Positions 6,054 to 14,456 of a stretch of DNA of 59,504 bases are shown here, one piece after another. The stretch lies in NCBI RefSeq assembly GCF_000632715.1, contig NZ_BAWO01000033.1, forward strand, positions 1 through 59,504, in the 5' to 3' direction. Made by a program: the position numbers and the translations under genes. Positions within the stretch are counted from its first letter, which is position 1, and the number at the start of each line of letters is the position of its first letter. The notes below the pieces were generated by a model, which saw nothing but the letters and a program-made list of their open reading frames with translations, had not been told where the DNA came from and searched no databases. The stretch is from Parageobacillus caldoxylosilyticus NBRC 107762 (GTDB lineage Bacteria; Bacillota; Bacilli; Bacillales; Anoxybacillaceae).

Positions 6054-8846
6054 ATGTCTGGTGAATATCGTTCTCGTGTGGAACGAAAACAAGCTGCAAA
6101 GCAGACTAAACAAAAGAAAGCGAAAAAGAAAAAGGGCTTTTCGCTTTTTAAAAAATTAGTTATTGCTGTTTTGCTGTTGATGGTGATCGGAATGGCAGGC
6201 GGAATTGCTACATTCGCTTATTTTATTAAAGATGCGCCGCCGCTTGATGAAGCAAAAATTAAAGATCCGCTTTCGTCCATTGTTTACGACATGGATGGCC
6301 ATAAAGTGGCTGAACTCGGCCTTGACGGCTCTAAGCGCACATATATTTCTTATAAAGACATTCCAAAAGTGTTAGAGGATGCTGTATTGGCCACAGAAGA
6401 TGCGCGCTTTTACGAGCATCACGGCGTCGACTTGATCCGGCTTGCCGGAGCGGTTGTCGCCAACATCAAAGATGGGTTTGGTTCGGAAGGCGGAAGCACC
6501 ATTACTCAGCAGGTTGTAAAAATGACTTTTCTTTCTCCAGAAAAAACGTTAAAACGGAAAGCACAAGAAGCATGGCTTGCGCTACGTTTGGAGCAAAAAT
6601 ACTCGAAGCATGAAATTTTAGAAATGTATTTAAACAAAATTTATTATTCCGACAACATTTATGGTGTCGCTAGAGCGGCAGAATATTATTTTGGGAAAAC
6701 AAATTTAAAAGATTTGACGCTGCCGGAAGCAGCGCTGCTCGCCGGGATGCCGCAGAGTCCAAACAACTACAACCCATATGATCACCCGGAAGCAGCGAAA
6801 AAACGCCGCGATGTCGTGCTGTCGCTTATGGCACAACATGGCTTTATCACAAAAGAAGAGGCAGAAAAAGCAAAACAGGTTCCGATTAAATCGATGCTGG
6901 TTGAACGGAAAAAGCATCAAAATTCCATTCCGTACGACGCATTTATCGATGAGGTGATCAAGGAAGTCACCGATCAAGCAAACGTCAACGTCTTTGAAGA
7001 CGGACTAAAAATTTATACAACATTAGATCAGGATGCGCAACAATATGTAGAAGATCTATTAAATTCAGATACGCTATTTACCGATAAAAAAGATTTGCAG
7101 TCTGCTATTGCCCTAATAGATACAAAGACAGGTGAAATTCGCGCGCTCGGCGGCGGACGCCACCGGGAAAACGTGAAGTTTGGATTCAACTATGCAATCC
7201 AGCCTGTCGGCCAGCCTGGCTCGTCGATTAAACCTATTCTAGATTACGGTCCAGCCATTGAATATTTAAAATGGTCGACCGCTCATCAAATTGTCGACGA
7301 ACCATACACTTACTCAAACGGAAAACCGATCCGCAACGCCGACAGAAGATACTTAGGACCGATTACAATGCGCTATGCGCTGGCAACATCGCGCAACATC
7401 CCGGCATTAAAAACGCTCCAAGCCGTTGGAAAAGAACGCGCCAAAGAATTCGCCAACCGGCTCGGCATGGGCTTTGACCAAGTCGAAGAAGCGTATGCTA
7501 TCGGCGGTATCGCCAACCGCGTTTCTCCGCTGCAAATGGCTGGAGCATACAGCGCTTTTGGCAATAACGGTGTCTACATTAAACCGCATGCCGTCACAAA
7601 AATTGTCTTTCCGGACGGCACAGAGATGGACTTAAAACCGAAACCGAAAAAAGTGATGAAAGACTATACAGCGTACATGATTACCGATATGCTAAAATCG
7701 GTCGTCCAATATGGTACAGGAACGGCGGCTAACGTTCCGGGACTCCATATTGCCGGCAAAACGGGAACGACCAACTATCCAGCTGAAGTCGCAAGACAAT
7801 ACGGCCTGTCCGAACGCGCCGTGCCGGACAGCTGGTTTGTCGGCTACACGCCAAACTATACGGCCGCTGTATGGACCGGCTTTAGCAAACGAAGCAGCAC
7901 CGCCGATTTATCAAAATGGGAACAACGCATTTCGAAACTGCTGTTTAAACAAGTTATTTCCCATGTGGACGACGGCGGCAGCGATTTTAAAATGCCGGAT
8001 AGCGTGGTAAAACTGCCAATTAAAAAAGGAACAAACCCGCCAAAATTGGCAAGCAAATACACTCCGGAAAGCGAAATTATGTATGAATGCTTTGTCCGCG
8101 GTACGGAGCCGACCGAAACGGCGAAAGATGAACCAGAAACGCTGCCGTCCGTGACGGATTTGCAGGCGTCATATGACCAAGGAACAAATACCATTTCCGT
8201 TTCGTGGAAATATAGTGATAAACATGACAACACCATTTTTGAAGTACACATTAAAACCGACAAAGGGGCAGGTAATGTCGTAACGACGAAAGATGAAACG
8301 ATTGCGATCAGCAACCCAACTCCAGGCGCTGTGTATACGATTGCTGTCTACGCCAAAGAAGACGAACTTACAAGCAAACCGGCGCTAACAAGCGTGCGGA
8401 TTCCAGGGGGAGAAGAAAACGAAACTCCTTCTATCGATCAACCAAATGAAAATGGAAACAACCAGCAGCAGCCAGGCCAAAATAATAACGGCACCGACGA
8501 AAATCAAAACAATCATAACAACGGCAATGTCAATAATGGCGGCAATAATGGCAGCAACAATGGCGGCAACAATGGTGGCAACAATGGCGGCAACAACGGC
8601 GGCAACAATGGCGGCAATAATGGCGGCAACAATGGCGGCAACAATGGCGGCAACAATGGCGACAACAATGGCGACAACAACGGCCACAACAACGGCGGCA
8701 ACAATGGCGGCAACAACAGCGGCAACAACGGTGGCACTGCGCCAACTACACCGCCGCCAATAAACAATAATGGGGCAATCAATGGAAATAACCAAGTCAA
8801 AAATGCATTCGGAACCAATGCGCAGCGCTCTGGTGCGGAAAATTAA
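6054..8846 (+). CDS. ponA: PonA, class A penicillin-binding protein 1A/1B
   Basis: A 930-residue bifunctional peptidoglycan synthase. A basic cytoplasmic tail (residues 1-33) is followed by a membrane anchor (about 35-57). A glycosyltransferase domain has its catalytic Glu at about residue 115 in ATEDARFYEHHGVD. The transpeptidase domain has Ser390 in GSSIKP, SRN at about 446 and KTGT at 569. A fibronectin-III-like domain (about 700-790) follows. The tail is low complexity: seventeen NNGG-type repeats at about residues 827-894, then a Pro/Thr/Asn stretch. It acts outside the membrane in wall synthesis. AAGGCAGG precedes the ATG. The repeat tail is the unusual part. Confidence 0.97.
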   Translation: MSGEYRSRVERKQAAKQTKQKKAKKKKGFSLFKKLVIAVLLLMVIGMAGGIATFAYFIKDAPPLDEAKIKDPLSSIVYDMDGHKVAELGLDGSKRTYISYKDIPKVLEDAVLATEDARFYEHHGVDLIRLAGAVVANIKDGFGSEGGSTITQQVVKMTFLSPEKTLKRKAQEAWLALRLEQKYSKHEILEMYLNKIYYSDNIYGVARAAEYYFGKTNLKDLTLPEAALLAGMPQSPNNYNPYDHPEAAKKRRDVVLSLMAQHGFITKEEAEKAKQVPIKSMLVERKKHQNSIPYDAFIDEVIKEVTDQANVNVFEDGLKIYTTLDQDAQQYVEDLLNSDTLFTDKKDLQSAIALIDTKTGEIRALGGGRHRENVKFGFNYAIQPVGQPGSSIKPILDYGPAIEYLKWSTAHQIVDEPYTYSNGKPIRNADRRYLGPITMRYALATSRNIPALKTLQAVGKERAKEFANRLGMGFDQVEEAYAIGGIANRVSPLQMAGAYSAFGNNGVYIKPHAVTKIVFPDGTEMDLKPKPKKVMKDYTAYMITDMLKSVVQYGTGTAANVPGLHIAGKTGTTNYPAEVARQYGLSERAVPDSWFVGYTPNYTAAVWTGFSKRSSTADLSKWEQRISKLLFKQVISHVDDGGSDFKMPDSVVKLPIKKGTNPPKLASKYTPESEIMYECFVRGTEPTETAKDEPETLPSVTDLQASYDQGTNTISVSWKYSDKHDNTIFEVHIKTDKGAGNVVTTKDETIAISNPTPGAVYTIAVYAKEDELTSKPALTSVRIPGGEENETPSIDQPNENGNNQQQPGQNNNGTDENQNNHNNGNVNNGGNNGSNNGGNNGGNNGGNNGGNNGGNNGGNNGGNNGGNNGDNNGDNNGHNNGGNNGGNNSGNNGGTAPTTPPPINNNGAINGNNQVKNAFGTNAQRSGAEN
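8532..8735 (+). repeat. 12-bp tandem repeat in the 3' end of ponA
   Basis: Seventeen units close to AACAATGGCGGC encode NNGG with a few NNGS, NNGD, NNGH and NNSG variants. Unit length is a multiple of three, so gain or loss by slippage keeps the frame. Confidence 0.95.
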
Positions 8847-8854
8847 CGTAAACA

Positions 8855-8891
8855 ACAAAAGGATGGCTCGCCTACCGAGCCATCCTTTTGT
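8855..8891. terminator. Bidirectional terminator between ponA and ypoC
   Basis: Sixteen-bp arms (ACAAAAGGATGGCTCG and its complement) around a 5-nt loop. The stem overlaps the last codons of ypoC on the other strand. Confidence 0.85.
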
Positions 8892-9384
8892 TTATCGCTA
8901 TTTGCTTATATGCCAACTTCTCCGTCTCTCCAAACAGTTCACACAGTTGAATAAATGAATGATATACATCGCAGCGGTCAAAAATAAACTGCAGCCGTTC
9001 TAGACAGTTTACCGGCTTAACCGGCAAGGCGCGGATTTCTTCTTGCCAATGCCGCACATTGCTTACTCTCTTGCCGTTGAGCCAAAACAAACAAGAAAGC
9101 AAATAGGAAAGCCCGCGGATCATCGGCTGACGGGCGGCGCGGCGGTCGCGTTTGGCAAAGCAGTGTTCCAATATCGCTTTTTCCTCGTTCCATAATTGCT
9201 GTACCGCCGGAATCGATTGCTCGATATGCTCCCACGGAAACGGCTCACGCTCCGTCATATCATAATAAAAGGGCACGTTTTTCATCATCTGCGGAAAAGC
9301 TAGTTCATTTTTGACTTCGAACACTTCTCCCCCACGAAAAAACAGTGGGTGGGCAAATTCATTTGGCACCTGCACTGTTTTCAT
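8872..9384 (-). CDS. ypoC: YpoC-family protein
   Basis: A protein of about 170 residues that starts inside nth and overlaps its end by 26 bp, so it is translated from the dnaD-nth transcript. It contains a conserved hydrophobic middle (SYLLSCLFWLNGKRV) and a C-terminal helical part (NCLERLQFIFDRCDVYHSF) fitting the B. subtilis YpoC family. A GTG at 9375 is an alternative start. The function is unknown. Order ponA-ypoC-nth-dnaD is the same as in B. subtilis. Confidence 0.75.
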   Translation of the reverse strand: MKTVQVPNEFAHPLFFRGGEVFEVKNELAFPQMMKNVPFYYDMTEREPFPWEHIEQSIPAVQQLWNEEKAILEHCFAKRDRRAARQPMIRGLSYLLSCLFWLNGKRVSNVRHWQEEIRALPVKPVNCLERLQFIFDRCDVYHSFIQLCELFGETEKLAYKQIAINKRMAR

Positions 9385-10030
9385 CCCTCTTTCGCATTCT
9401 CTTTTTTCCTTCCCGGCATAAATCAAGAAGTGGACAAACGTGACATTGCGGCGACTGTGCTTTGCAATGATAACGGCCGAAGAAAATCATGCGATGATGA
9501 GTAATAGACCATTCTTCTTTCGGGATTTTTTTCATTAACGTTTTTTCAACCTCTAAAACAGAATCGCTCCACCGGCAAAAACCGAGGCGCTTGCTGACGC
9601 GCTCAACATGCGTATCGACGGCGATAGCCGGGATGCCAAAAGCAACCGAAACGACTACATTTGCCGTTTTGCGGCCTACTCCCGGCAGTTTCATCAGTTC
9701 ATCGCGGTCTTTCGGCACCTCGCCGTTATATTTCTCGATTAGCATCGCGCATAATTTTTGAATATTTTTCGCTTTGTTGCGGTACAAACCGATCGAGCGA
9801 ATATCTTGCTGCAGTTCCTCGAGCGGCACGGCGACATAGTCTTCAGGAGTCTTATACTTCTCAAATAAACGCTTTGTCACTTTATTGACCAAGGCATCGG
9901 TGCATTGCGCGGATAAAACAACAGCGATTAACAATTCAAACGGATTGCGGTGCACGAGCTCGCAATGCGCGTTCGGAAACATTTCCCCCATTTTATCTAA
10001 ACAGTAGCGAATTTGCTGTTTCGTAAGCAC
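9359..10030 (-). CDS. nth: Endonuclease III, base-excision DNA glycosylase/AP lyase
   Basis: A 223-residue enzyme that removes oxidised pyrimidines and nicks the abasic site. A helix-hairpin-helix (MKLPGVGRKTA) carries the catalytic Lys, and VDTHV holds the catalytic Asp. The C-terminal iron-sulphur loop has the C-x6-C-x2-C-x5-C spacing (CKAQSPQC-HVC-PLLDLC). A GTG start at 10030 was preferred over the ATG at 10036 because GGAG then sits 7 nt upstream and the N-terminus MLTKQQIRYCLDKMGEMFP aligns end to end with the B. subtilis protein as I remember it. The downstream ypoC overlaps it. Confidence 0.95.
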   Translation of the reverse strand: MLTKQQIRYCLDKMGEMFPNAHCELVHRNPFELLIAVVLSAQCTDALVNKVTKRLFEKYKTPEDYVAVPLEELQQDIRSIGLYRNKAKNIQKLCAMLIEKYNGEVPKDRDELMKLPGVGRKTANVVVSVAFGIPAIAVDTHVERVSKRLGFCRWSDSVLEVEKTLMKKIPKEEWSITHHRMIFFGRYHCKAQSPQCHVCPLLDLCREGKKRMRKRDENSAGAK

Positions 10031-10080
10031 GGTCATTCTCCTTTCTATTTGCAAAGAAAAGCGAGAGACAATGCCTCTCG

Positions 10081-10788
10081 CTAAGATTCCAGCCAGTTAA
10101 AAAAAGGAATGGTTTGTTTATATTCGCTCGGTGCTGTCTTCGTTGATCGTGCGGACTGCTGATGTTTACGGAATTTTTTGCCGTAATGTTGCGCCTGCTC
10201 GATCGTACGTATTCCATTCTTTTTCCACTCAAATAAAATGCGGTCGATGTAGCGGAAATTCAATTTTCCCGACAGCACCGCTTCGCGAAGCGCCGCTTTA
10301 ATAATCTGCGGGCTATGTCCGTCTTGGTCAATCCACATTGATAATGTTTCACATTCAAACGGTGAAAGCGGCCGGCCAAACTCTTGTTCAAACATGGTAT
10401 ATAAGCTTTCCTCTTCCTCTTGCTGATCCTGTCTTTCTTCTTTTGCCCACTCGGTGTATAAATATTGAACAAGCTTTTCCCAAAGCGGCTGCAGCGAATA
10501 CTTTTCACTGCGGATTCCCTTTTCATCCGTATGCTCCTCAATGACAATAAATCCTTTTTGCAGCAGTCGACGGAGCATTTCCATGCATTCAGAAGGGGCA
10601 GCGGTCATTTTTTCGGCCAGCTCGGCCGGAGTAGGAAATAAAACACCGTCTTCGATAAAGGAATGCATATGTAATAATAACACGAACTCCCCTTCCGACA
10701 AACCGAGATACTTATAATGATTCAACAATAATTTGGGAACGGCGACGCTTCCTTGCGCCAGCCATTCGGCTATTTTCTTTTTATCCAT
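10081..10788 (-). CDS. dnaD: DnaD replication initiation protein
   Basis: A 235-residue protein needed to load the DnaC helicase during primosome assembly at oriC and stalled forks. Residues 1-130 form the winged-helix oligomerisation domain. The C-terminal DDBH2 domain runs from FEQEFGRPLSPFECETL and has the conserved YxxxIxxxW motif as YIDRILFEW. The tail after about 200 is basic (GKKFRKHQQSARS) and would bind DNA. GAGGTG lies 7 nt before the ATG at 10788. An extended -10 just upstream suggests its own promoter after the asnS terminator. Confidence 0.93.
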   Translation of the reverse strand: MDKKKIAEWLAQGSVAVPKLLLNHYKYLGLSEGEFVLLLHMHSFIEDGVLFPTPAELAEKMTAAPSECMEMLRRLLQKGFIVIEEHTDEKGIRSEKYSLQPLWEKLVQYLYTEWAKEERQDQQEEEESLYTMFEQEFGRPLSPFECETLSMWIDQDGHSPQIIKAALREAVLSGKLNFRYIDRILFEWKKNGIRTIEQAQHYGKKFRKHQQSARSTKTAPSEYKQTIPFFNWLES

Positions 10789-10807
10789 GCGGATGCACCT
10801 CAACTAT

Positions 10808-10816
10808 AGTATAACA
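10808..10816 (-). promoter_or_regulatory. Promoter of dnaD-nth-ypoC
   Basis: On the minus strand TGTTATACT is an extended -10, 20 bp before the dnaD start and just after the asnS terminator. Confidence 0.5.
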
Positions 10817-10826
10817 TTAACCGGAT

Positions 10827-10856
10827 AAAAAAACCCCCTTTTTCTCGGGGGTTTTT
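10827..10856 (-). terminator. Intrinsic terminator of asnS
   Basis: The stem AAAACCCCC/GGGGGTTTT is followed by T residues on the minus strand, directly after the asnS stop. Confidence 0.85.
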
Positions 10857-10859
10857 CTC

Positions 10860-12152
10860 TTATGGATAAAGGCGGTTAAGCAAACGCGGAAACGGAATCG
10901 TTTCGCGAACGTGGTCGACGCCGCAAATCCAAGCGACCGTGCGTTCAAGTCCAAGACCAAATCCGGAATGCGGCACAGAACCGTATTGCCGCAACTCTAA
11001 ATACCATTTGTACGCATCCAGCGGCAAATGATGCTCTTCGAGACGCTGCTTTAACAATTCATAATCATGAATCCGCTCGGAACCGCCGATAATTTCCCCG
11101 TATCCTTCCGGGGCAATTAAATCCGCGCATAATACCACTTCCGGACGGTTTGGATCCGGCTGCATATAAAACGGCTTTAAGCTCGTCGGATAATGGGTAA
11201 TAAATACAGGCTTATCGAAACTTTCGGCAATTGCTGTTTCATGAGGCGCACCAAAATCATCACCCCACTGGATGTCGTTAAATCCTTTTTCATGCAACAA
11301 CTGAATCGCTTCATCATACGTGATGCGCGGGAACGGCGGCTTGATGAGCTCCAGTTTCGTCGTGTCACGCTCTAGCCGTTTTAACTCCAGCTCGCAATGT
11401 TTCAACACAGATTGAACAAGATATGATACATATTCCTCTTGCAGTTTGAGATTATCTTCAAATTCATAAAACGCCATTTCCGGTTCAACCATCCAAAACT
11501 CAATTAAATGGCGGCGCGTTTTTGACTTTTCGGCACGGAACGTCGGACCGAAGGAAAATACTTTGCCGAGCGCCATCGCCGCCGCTTCCATATACAGCTG
11601 GCCGCTTTGCGACAAATACGCATCTTCATCAAAATATTTCGTATGGAACAGCTCCGTTGTTCCTTCCGGCGCGCTGCCGGTTAAAATCGGCGGGTCGATT
11701 TTCACAAAACCGCGGTCATTAAAAAATTCATACGTAGCGCGAATCACTTCATTGCGGATTTTCATAATCGCATGCTGGCGGCGCGAACGCAGCCAAAGAT
11801 GGCGATGATCCATTAAAAACTCAATGCCATGCTCTTTTGGAGTAATCGGATAATCAACAGCCTCATGAATAATTTCTAAATTGGTCACCGAAAGCTCATA
11901 TCCAAACGGAGAACGTTCGTCGACACGCACTGTTCCCGTTACGTATAGCGATGTTTCTTGGGTGATCGATTTGGCGATTTTAAAAACCTCTTCCGTTACC
12001 TTTGATTTTTCGACAACGCCTTGGATAAAGCCTGTCCCATCGCGCAGCTGCAAAAAGGCGATTTTGCCGCTTGAGCGCTTGTTGGCCAGCCAGGCACCGA
12101 TCGTTACTTCTTGTCCAACGTAATTTTTTACTTCTGCAATCGTTGTTTTCAC
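10860..12152 (-). CDS. asnS: Asparaginyl-tRNA synthetase
   Basis: A 430-residue class IIb synthetase that charges tRNA-Asn. The N-terminal OB-fold anticodon-binding domain ([20 protein letters not shown]) is followed by the catalytic core with motif 2 ([21 protein letters not shown]) and motif 3 ([12 protein letters not shown]). The GTG start at 12152 gives a protein co-terminal with B. subtilis AsnS; an ATG two codons upstream (12158) is equally well served by GGAGG. It has its own strong promoter. No T-box leader was found, in contrast to many synthetase genes. Confidence 0.95.
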   Translation of the reverse strand: MKTTIAEVKNYVGQEVTIGAWLANKRSSGKIAFLQLRDGTGFIQGVVEKSKVTEEVFKIAKSITQETSLYVTGTVRVDERSPFGYELSVTNLEIIHEAVDYPITPKEHGIEFLMDHRHLWLRSRRQHAIMKIRNEVIRATYEFFNDRGFVKIDPPILTGSAPEGTTELFHTKYFDEDAYLSQSGQLYMEAAAMALGKVFSFGPTFRAEKSKTRRHLIEFWMVEPEMAFYEFEDNLKLQEEYVSYLVQSVLKHCELELKRLERDTTKLELIKPPFPRITYDEAIQLLHEKGFNDIQWGDDFGAPHETAIAESFDKPVFITHYPTSLKPFYMQPDPNRPEVVLCADLIAPEGYGEIIGGSERIHDYELLKQRLEEHHLPLDAYKWYLELRQYGSVPHSGFGLGLERTVAWICGVDHVRETIPFPRLLNRLYP

Positions 12153-12206
12153 GTACATTTTCCCTCCAACATCTGTTCGAACACAATGTATGTACAATCA
12201 TTCAAT

Positions 12207-12235
12207 ATTATACATTTCGACAAAAACAGAGGCAA
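12207..12235 (-). promoter_or_regulatory. Sigma-A promoter of asnS
   Basis: On the minus strand TTGCCT (12235-12230), a 17-nt spacer and a perfect TATAAT (12212-12207), 55 bp before the start codon. Confidence 0.75.
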
Positions 12236-12259
12236 TAGAAAAGGCACTTGTCCATTAGG

Positions 12260-12290
12260 AAAGCGGCCTTGCTGGAAGCAAAGCCGCTTT
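12260..12290 (-). terminator. Hairpin after aspB, without a U-tract
   Basis: A 14-bp stem (AAAGCGGCTTTGCT with one G-U pair) and 3-nt loop, 2 bp after the aspB stop. It is not followed by a T run on the minus strand, so read-through into asnS is possible. Confidence 0.55.
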
Positions 12291-12292
12291 GT

Positions 12293-13483
12293 TTATGCAC
12301 GTTGCAGTTTGTTTTCCATAAATTGTTTGATGCGTTCGACTGCTTTTTCCAATACATCGAGCGAAGTGGCATATGACAAGCGGACATTGTCTGGAGCGCC
12401 AAATCCGGATCCTGGAACAAGCGCTACGTTTGCCTCTTCTAACAGTGCGGCAACAAATCCGTCTACCGTATCATATCCGGCCATTCGCGCCGCCTCGCGC
12501 ACATTCGGAAATAAATAAAACGCTCCTTGCGGTTTCACGCAAGTAAATCCTGGAATTTGCACGAGTTTTTCATAAATAATGTTCAGCCGCTCTTCAAACG
12601 CTTGGCGCATTTCTTCAACCGGCTCTTGCGGACCGCTGTACGCGGCAATCGCTGCGTATTGGGCAATCGATGTCGGATTGGAAGTGCTGTGGCTGGCAAG
12701 ATCGGTCATTGCCTTAATAATTTCTTTATTTCCAGCAGCATAGCCAATCCGCCATCCCGTCATCGAATGCGATTTGGACAAGCCGTTGATAATGATCGTT
12801 TGCGCTTTTAATTCCGGCGACAATTGCGCAATGGATACGTGTTTGGCGTTTCCGTACACCAATTTCTCATAAATTTCATCAGAAACGATCAAAATGTCAT
12901 GCTCTAAGCAAACTTCGCCGAGCGCTTTTAGCTCCTCTTCCGTATAAATCATTCCCGTCGGATTGCTTGGCGAGTTGATGATCACCGCTTTTGTCCGCTC
13001 CGTAATGGCCGCTTTTAGCTGTTCCGGCGTGATTTTAAACTCGTTTTTCTCCAAGCCCTCGACATAAACAGGAACACCGCCGGCAAGCTTGACTTGCTCC
13101 GGATAGCTGACCCAATACGGCGTCGGAATGATAACCTCGTCTCCTTCATCTAAAATTACTTGGAACAGCGTATATAACGCATGTTTGGCACCGACGCAAA
13201 CAATAATTTCCGAAGGTTCATACTGAAGCTGCTGATCTTTGGCAAATTTTTTGATGATTTCCGTTTTTAACGCCGGCAGACCGCCCGATGGCGTGTATTT
13301 CGTATGTCCTTCATTCATCGCCTTTACCGCTGCATCGATAATATGCTGCGGCGTATTAAAGTCCGGCTCGCCCGCGCCAAGGCCAATGACATCATAGCCA
13401 GCCGCCTTTAGTTCTTTCGCTTTGGCGGTAATGGCCAATGTCGTCGATGGTGTGAGTGAAGCAACACGTTTTGCCAGTTTCAT
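12293..13483 (-). CDS. aspB: Aspartate aminotransferase, class I
   Basis: A 396-residue PLP enzyme that interconverts aspartate and glutamate with their keto acids. Visible motifs are GAGEPDFNTP near the N-terminus, the NSPSNPTG loop, SDEIYEKLVY and the PLP-lysine segment SKSHSMTGWRIGY. The final Arg that binds the substrate carboxylate is in NVRLSYA. Length and motifs match the subgroup I-gamma enzymes of Bacillus. It is downstream of ypmA-ypmB on the same strand, with 21 bp between ypmB and aspB. Confidence 0.95.
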   Translation of the reverse strand: MKLAKRVASLTPSTTLAITAKAKELKAAGYDVIGLGAGEPDFNTPQHIIDAAVKAMNEGHTKYTPSGGLPALKTEIIKKFAKDQQLQYEPSEIIVCVGAKHALYTLFQVILDEGDEVIIPTPYWVSYPEQVKLAGGVPVYVEGLEKNEFKITPEQLKAAITERTKAVIINSPSNPTGMIYTEEELKALGEVCLEHDILIVSDEIYEKLVYGNAKHVSIAQLSPELKAQTIIINGLSKSHSMTGWRIGYAAGNKEIIKAMTDLASHSTSNPTSIAQYAAIAAYSGPQEPVEEMRQAFEERLNIIYEKLVQIPGFTCVKPQGAFYLFPNVREAARMAGYDTVDGFVAALLEEANVALVPGSGFGAPDNVRLSYATSLDVLEKAVERIKQFMENKLQRA

Positions 13484-13504
13484 CGTCTCTTCCCCCTAAT
13501 TGTG

Positions 13505-13981
13505 TCATTGTTGAAAACTGTACCTCTTGAGAAATGTTCCATCTGTAAAACTTACATAATAAAACGAATAGCGGTCGTATTGATCAATATATGTTAACTC
13601 CCAAAGAGGCACTCCCTTTTCCATGCCGAGTCTGGCGGAAATAATTTTTTTCGGATGGCGCTCCGCCTTTAATGCGGCGATCGCTTCTGCTTCTGTAATG
13701 CCGCTTTCCGCCCGTTTGATGACAATCTTTCCCTTTTTCTCCGGAACCCAGACGACATATTTTTTCCCTTTTTTCGTCTTGCCGACAAAAACGATATACG
13801 CCTCTTCTCCATGGTATGTATAAATACGGTCAATCTGTGCGAAGGCGACTTTTTCTTTAGCACGCTCGAGCGCTTTCGCTTCCATGGACTGCTTTGGCCA
13901 AAGCGCGTCCTGATAAACGGAAACTGCCTGCCAAATGGCAAGACACAAAAAAATAAAAAGCAAAATTGTCCATTTTCTCAT
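13505..13981 (-). CDS. ypmB: YpmB-family membrane-anchored protein
   Basis: A 158-residue protein with one N-terminal membrane segment (WTILLFIFLCLAIWQAVSVY), then an extracellular part that contains two PepSY-like units (YVVWVPEKKGKIVIKRAE and GVPLWELTYIDQYDRYSFY). PepSY-type domains are often linked to inhibition of proteases or binding of wall components, but the function here is not known. The ATG at 13981 gives the cleanest signal anchor. Its start lies 16 bp after the ypmA stop, and the gene is followed by aspB as in B. subtilis. Confidence 0.85.
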   Translation of the reverse strand: MRKWTILLFIFLCLAIWQAVSVYQDALWPKQSMEAKALERAKEKVAFAQIDRIYTYHGEEAYIVFVGKTKKGKKYVVWVPEKKGKIVIKRAESGITEAEAIAALKAERHPKKIISARLGMEKGVPLWELTYIDQYDRYSFYYVSFTDGTFLKRYSFQQ

Positions 13982-13996
13982 TGCTATCACATCTCA

Positions 13997-14167
13997 CTAC
14001 GTTCGATAGATCGTAAAAACCGCCTTGCTTTTATCGTTTTCATCTAAAGCAAGTCCAAACATAAGATTATTGCGCTTTAACGTCCGGTTTAAGCAATCGA
14101 CGATTTTGTACAAATCATCGGAATGCTGAATTTTGACGGTCGCGAGCACTTCGATTTTACTTTCCAT
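13997..14167 (-). CDS. ypmA: YpmA-like small protein
   Basis: A 56-residue protein, MESKIEVLATVKIQHSDDLY, ending VFTIYRT. It is nearly superimposable on B. subtilis YpmA as I remember it. The function is unknown. The AGGAGG ribosome binding site lies 11 nt before the true ATG. In between is the minimal frame ATG-TAA, five bases from AGGAGG and overlapping the real start (ATGTAAATG). That layout could lower or regulate initiation. It heads the ypmA-ypmB-aspB unit behind an extended -10 promoter. Confidence 0.85.
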   Translation of the reverse strand: MESKIEVLATVKIQHSDDLYKIVDCLNRTLKRNNLMFGLALDENDKSKAVFTIYRT

Positions 14168-14274
14168 TTACATCGTTTCCTCCTGCGTGACACAAATTTT
14201 GTTACTTATACAGGCCGTCGTGAACGGCAACAATACAAATACAACAAACACAATACATGTTGTGCTTCTTCACT

Positions 14275-14283
14275 ATTATAACA
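14275..14283 (-). promoter_or_regulatory. Promoter of ypmA-ypmB-aspB
   Basis: On the minus strand TGTTATAAT is a perfect extended -10, giving a leader of about 100 nt before ypmA. Confidence 0.6.
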
Positions 14284-14342
14284 AGTTTGCCTGTTTATTT
14301 CATAAAAAATTTGCCCGCCTACACCACCAAAATCCATTTCAC

Positions 14343-14382
14343 AAGCGCCTTGCTGCTGTATATGCGGCAAGGCGCTTTTTTT
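14343..14382 (+). terminator. Terminator-like hairpin with its T-run on the plus strand
   Basis: The stem AAGCGCCTTGC/GCAAGGCGCTT is followed by seven T on the plus strand, although the flanking genes dinG and ypmA both read minus. On the minus strand no T run follows it. Confidence 0.6.
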
Positions 14383-14456
14383 GATTCGTTTTTCCTCTTC
14401 CGAACCACTGCACATTGGCCAATCTAGCTATAGATTACGTTATTTTTTGATATTTA

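Noticed and set aside
8385-8858. A 157-codon minus-strand frame rich in Val/Ala/Ile opposite the ponA repeats
   Set aside because: It is the complement of the 12-bp repeat; other frames of the repeat are also open for the same reason.
12159-12292. A T-box leader for asnS
   Set aside because: The 134 bp hold a promoter and the aspB hairpin; no T-box sequence or specifier stem was seen.
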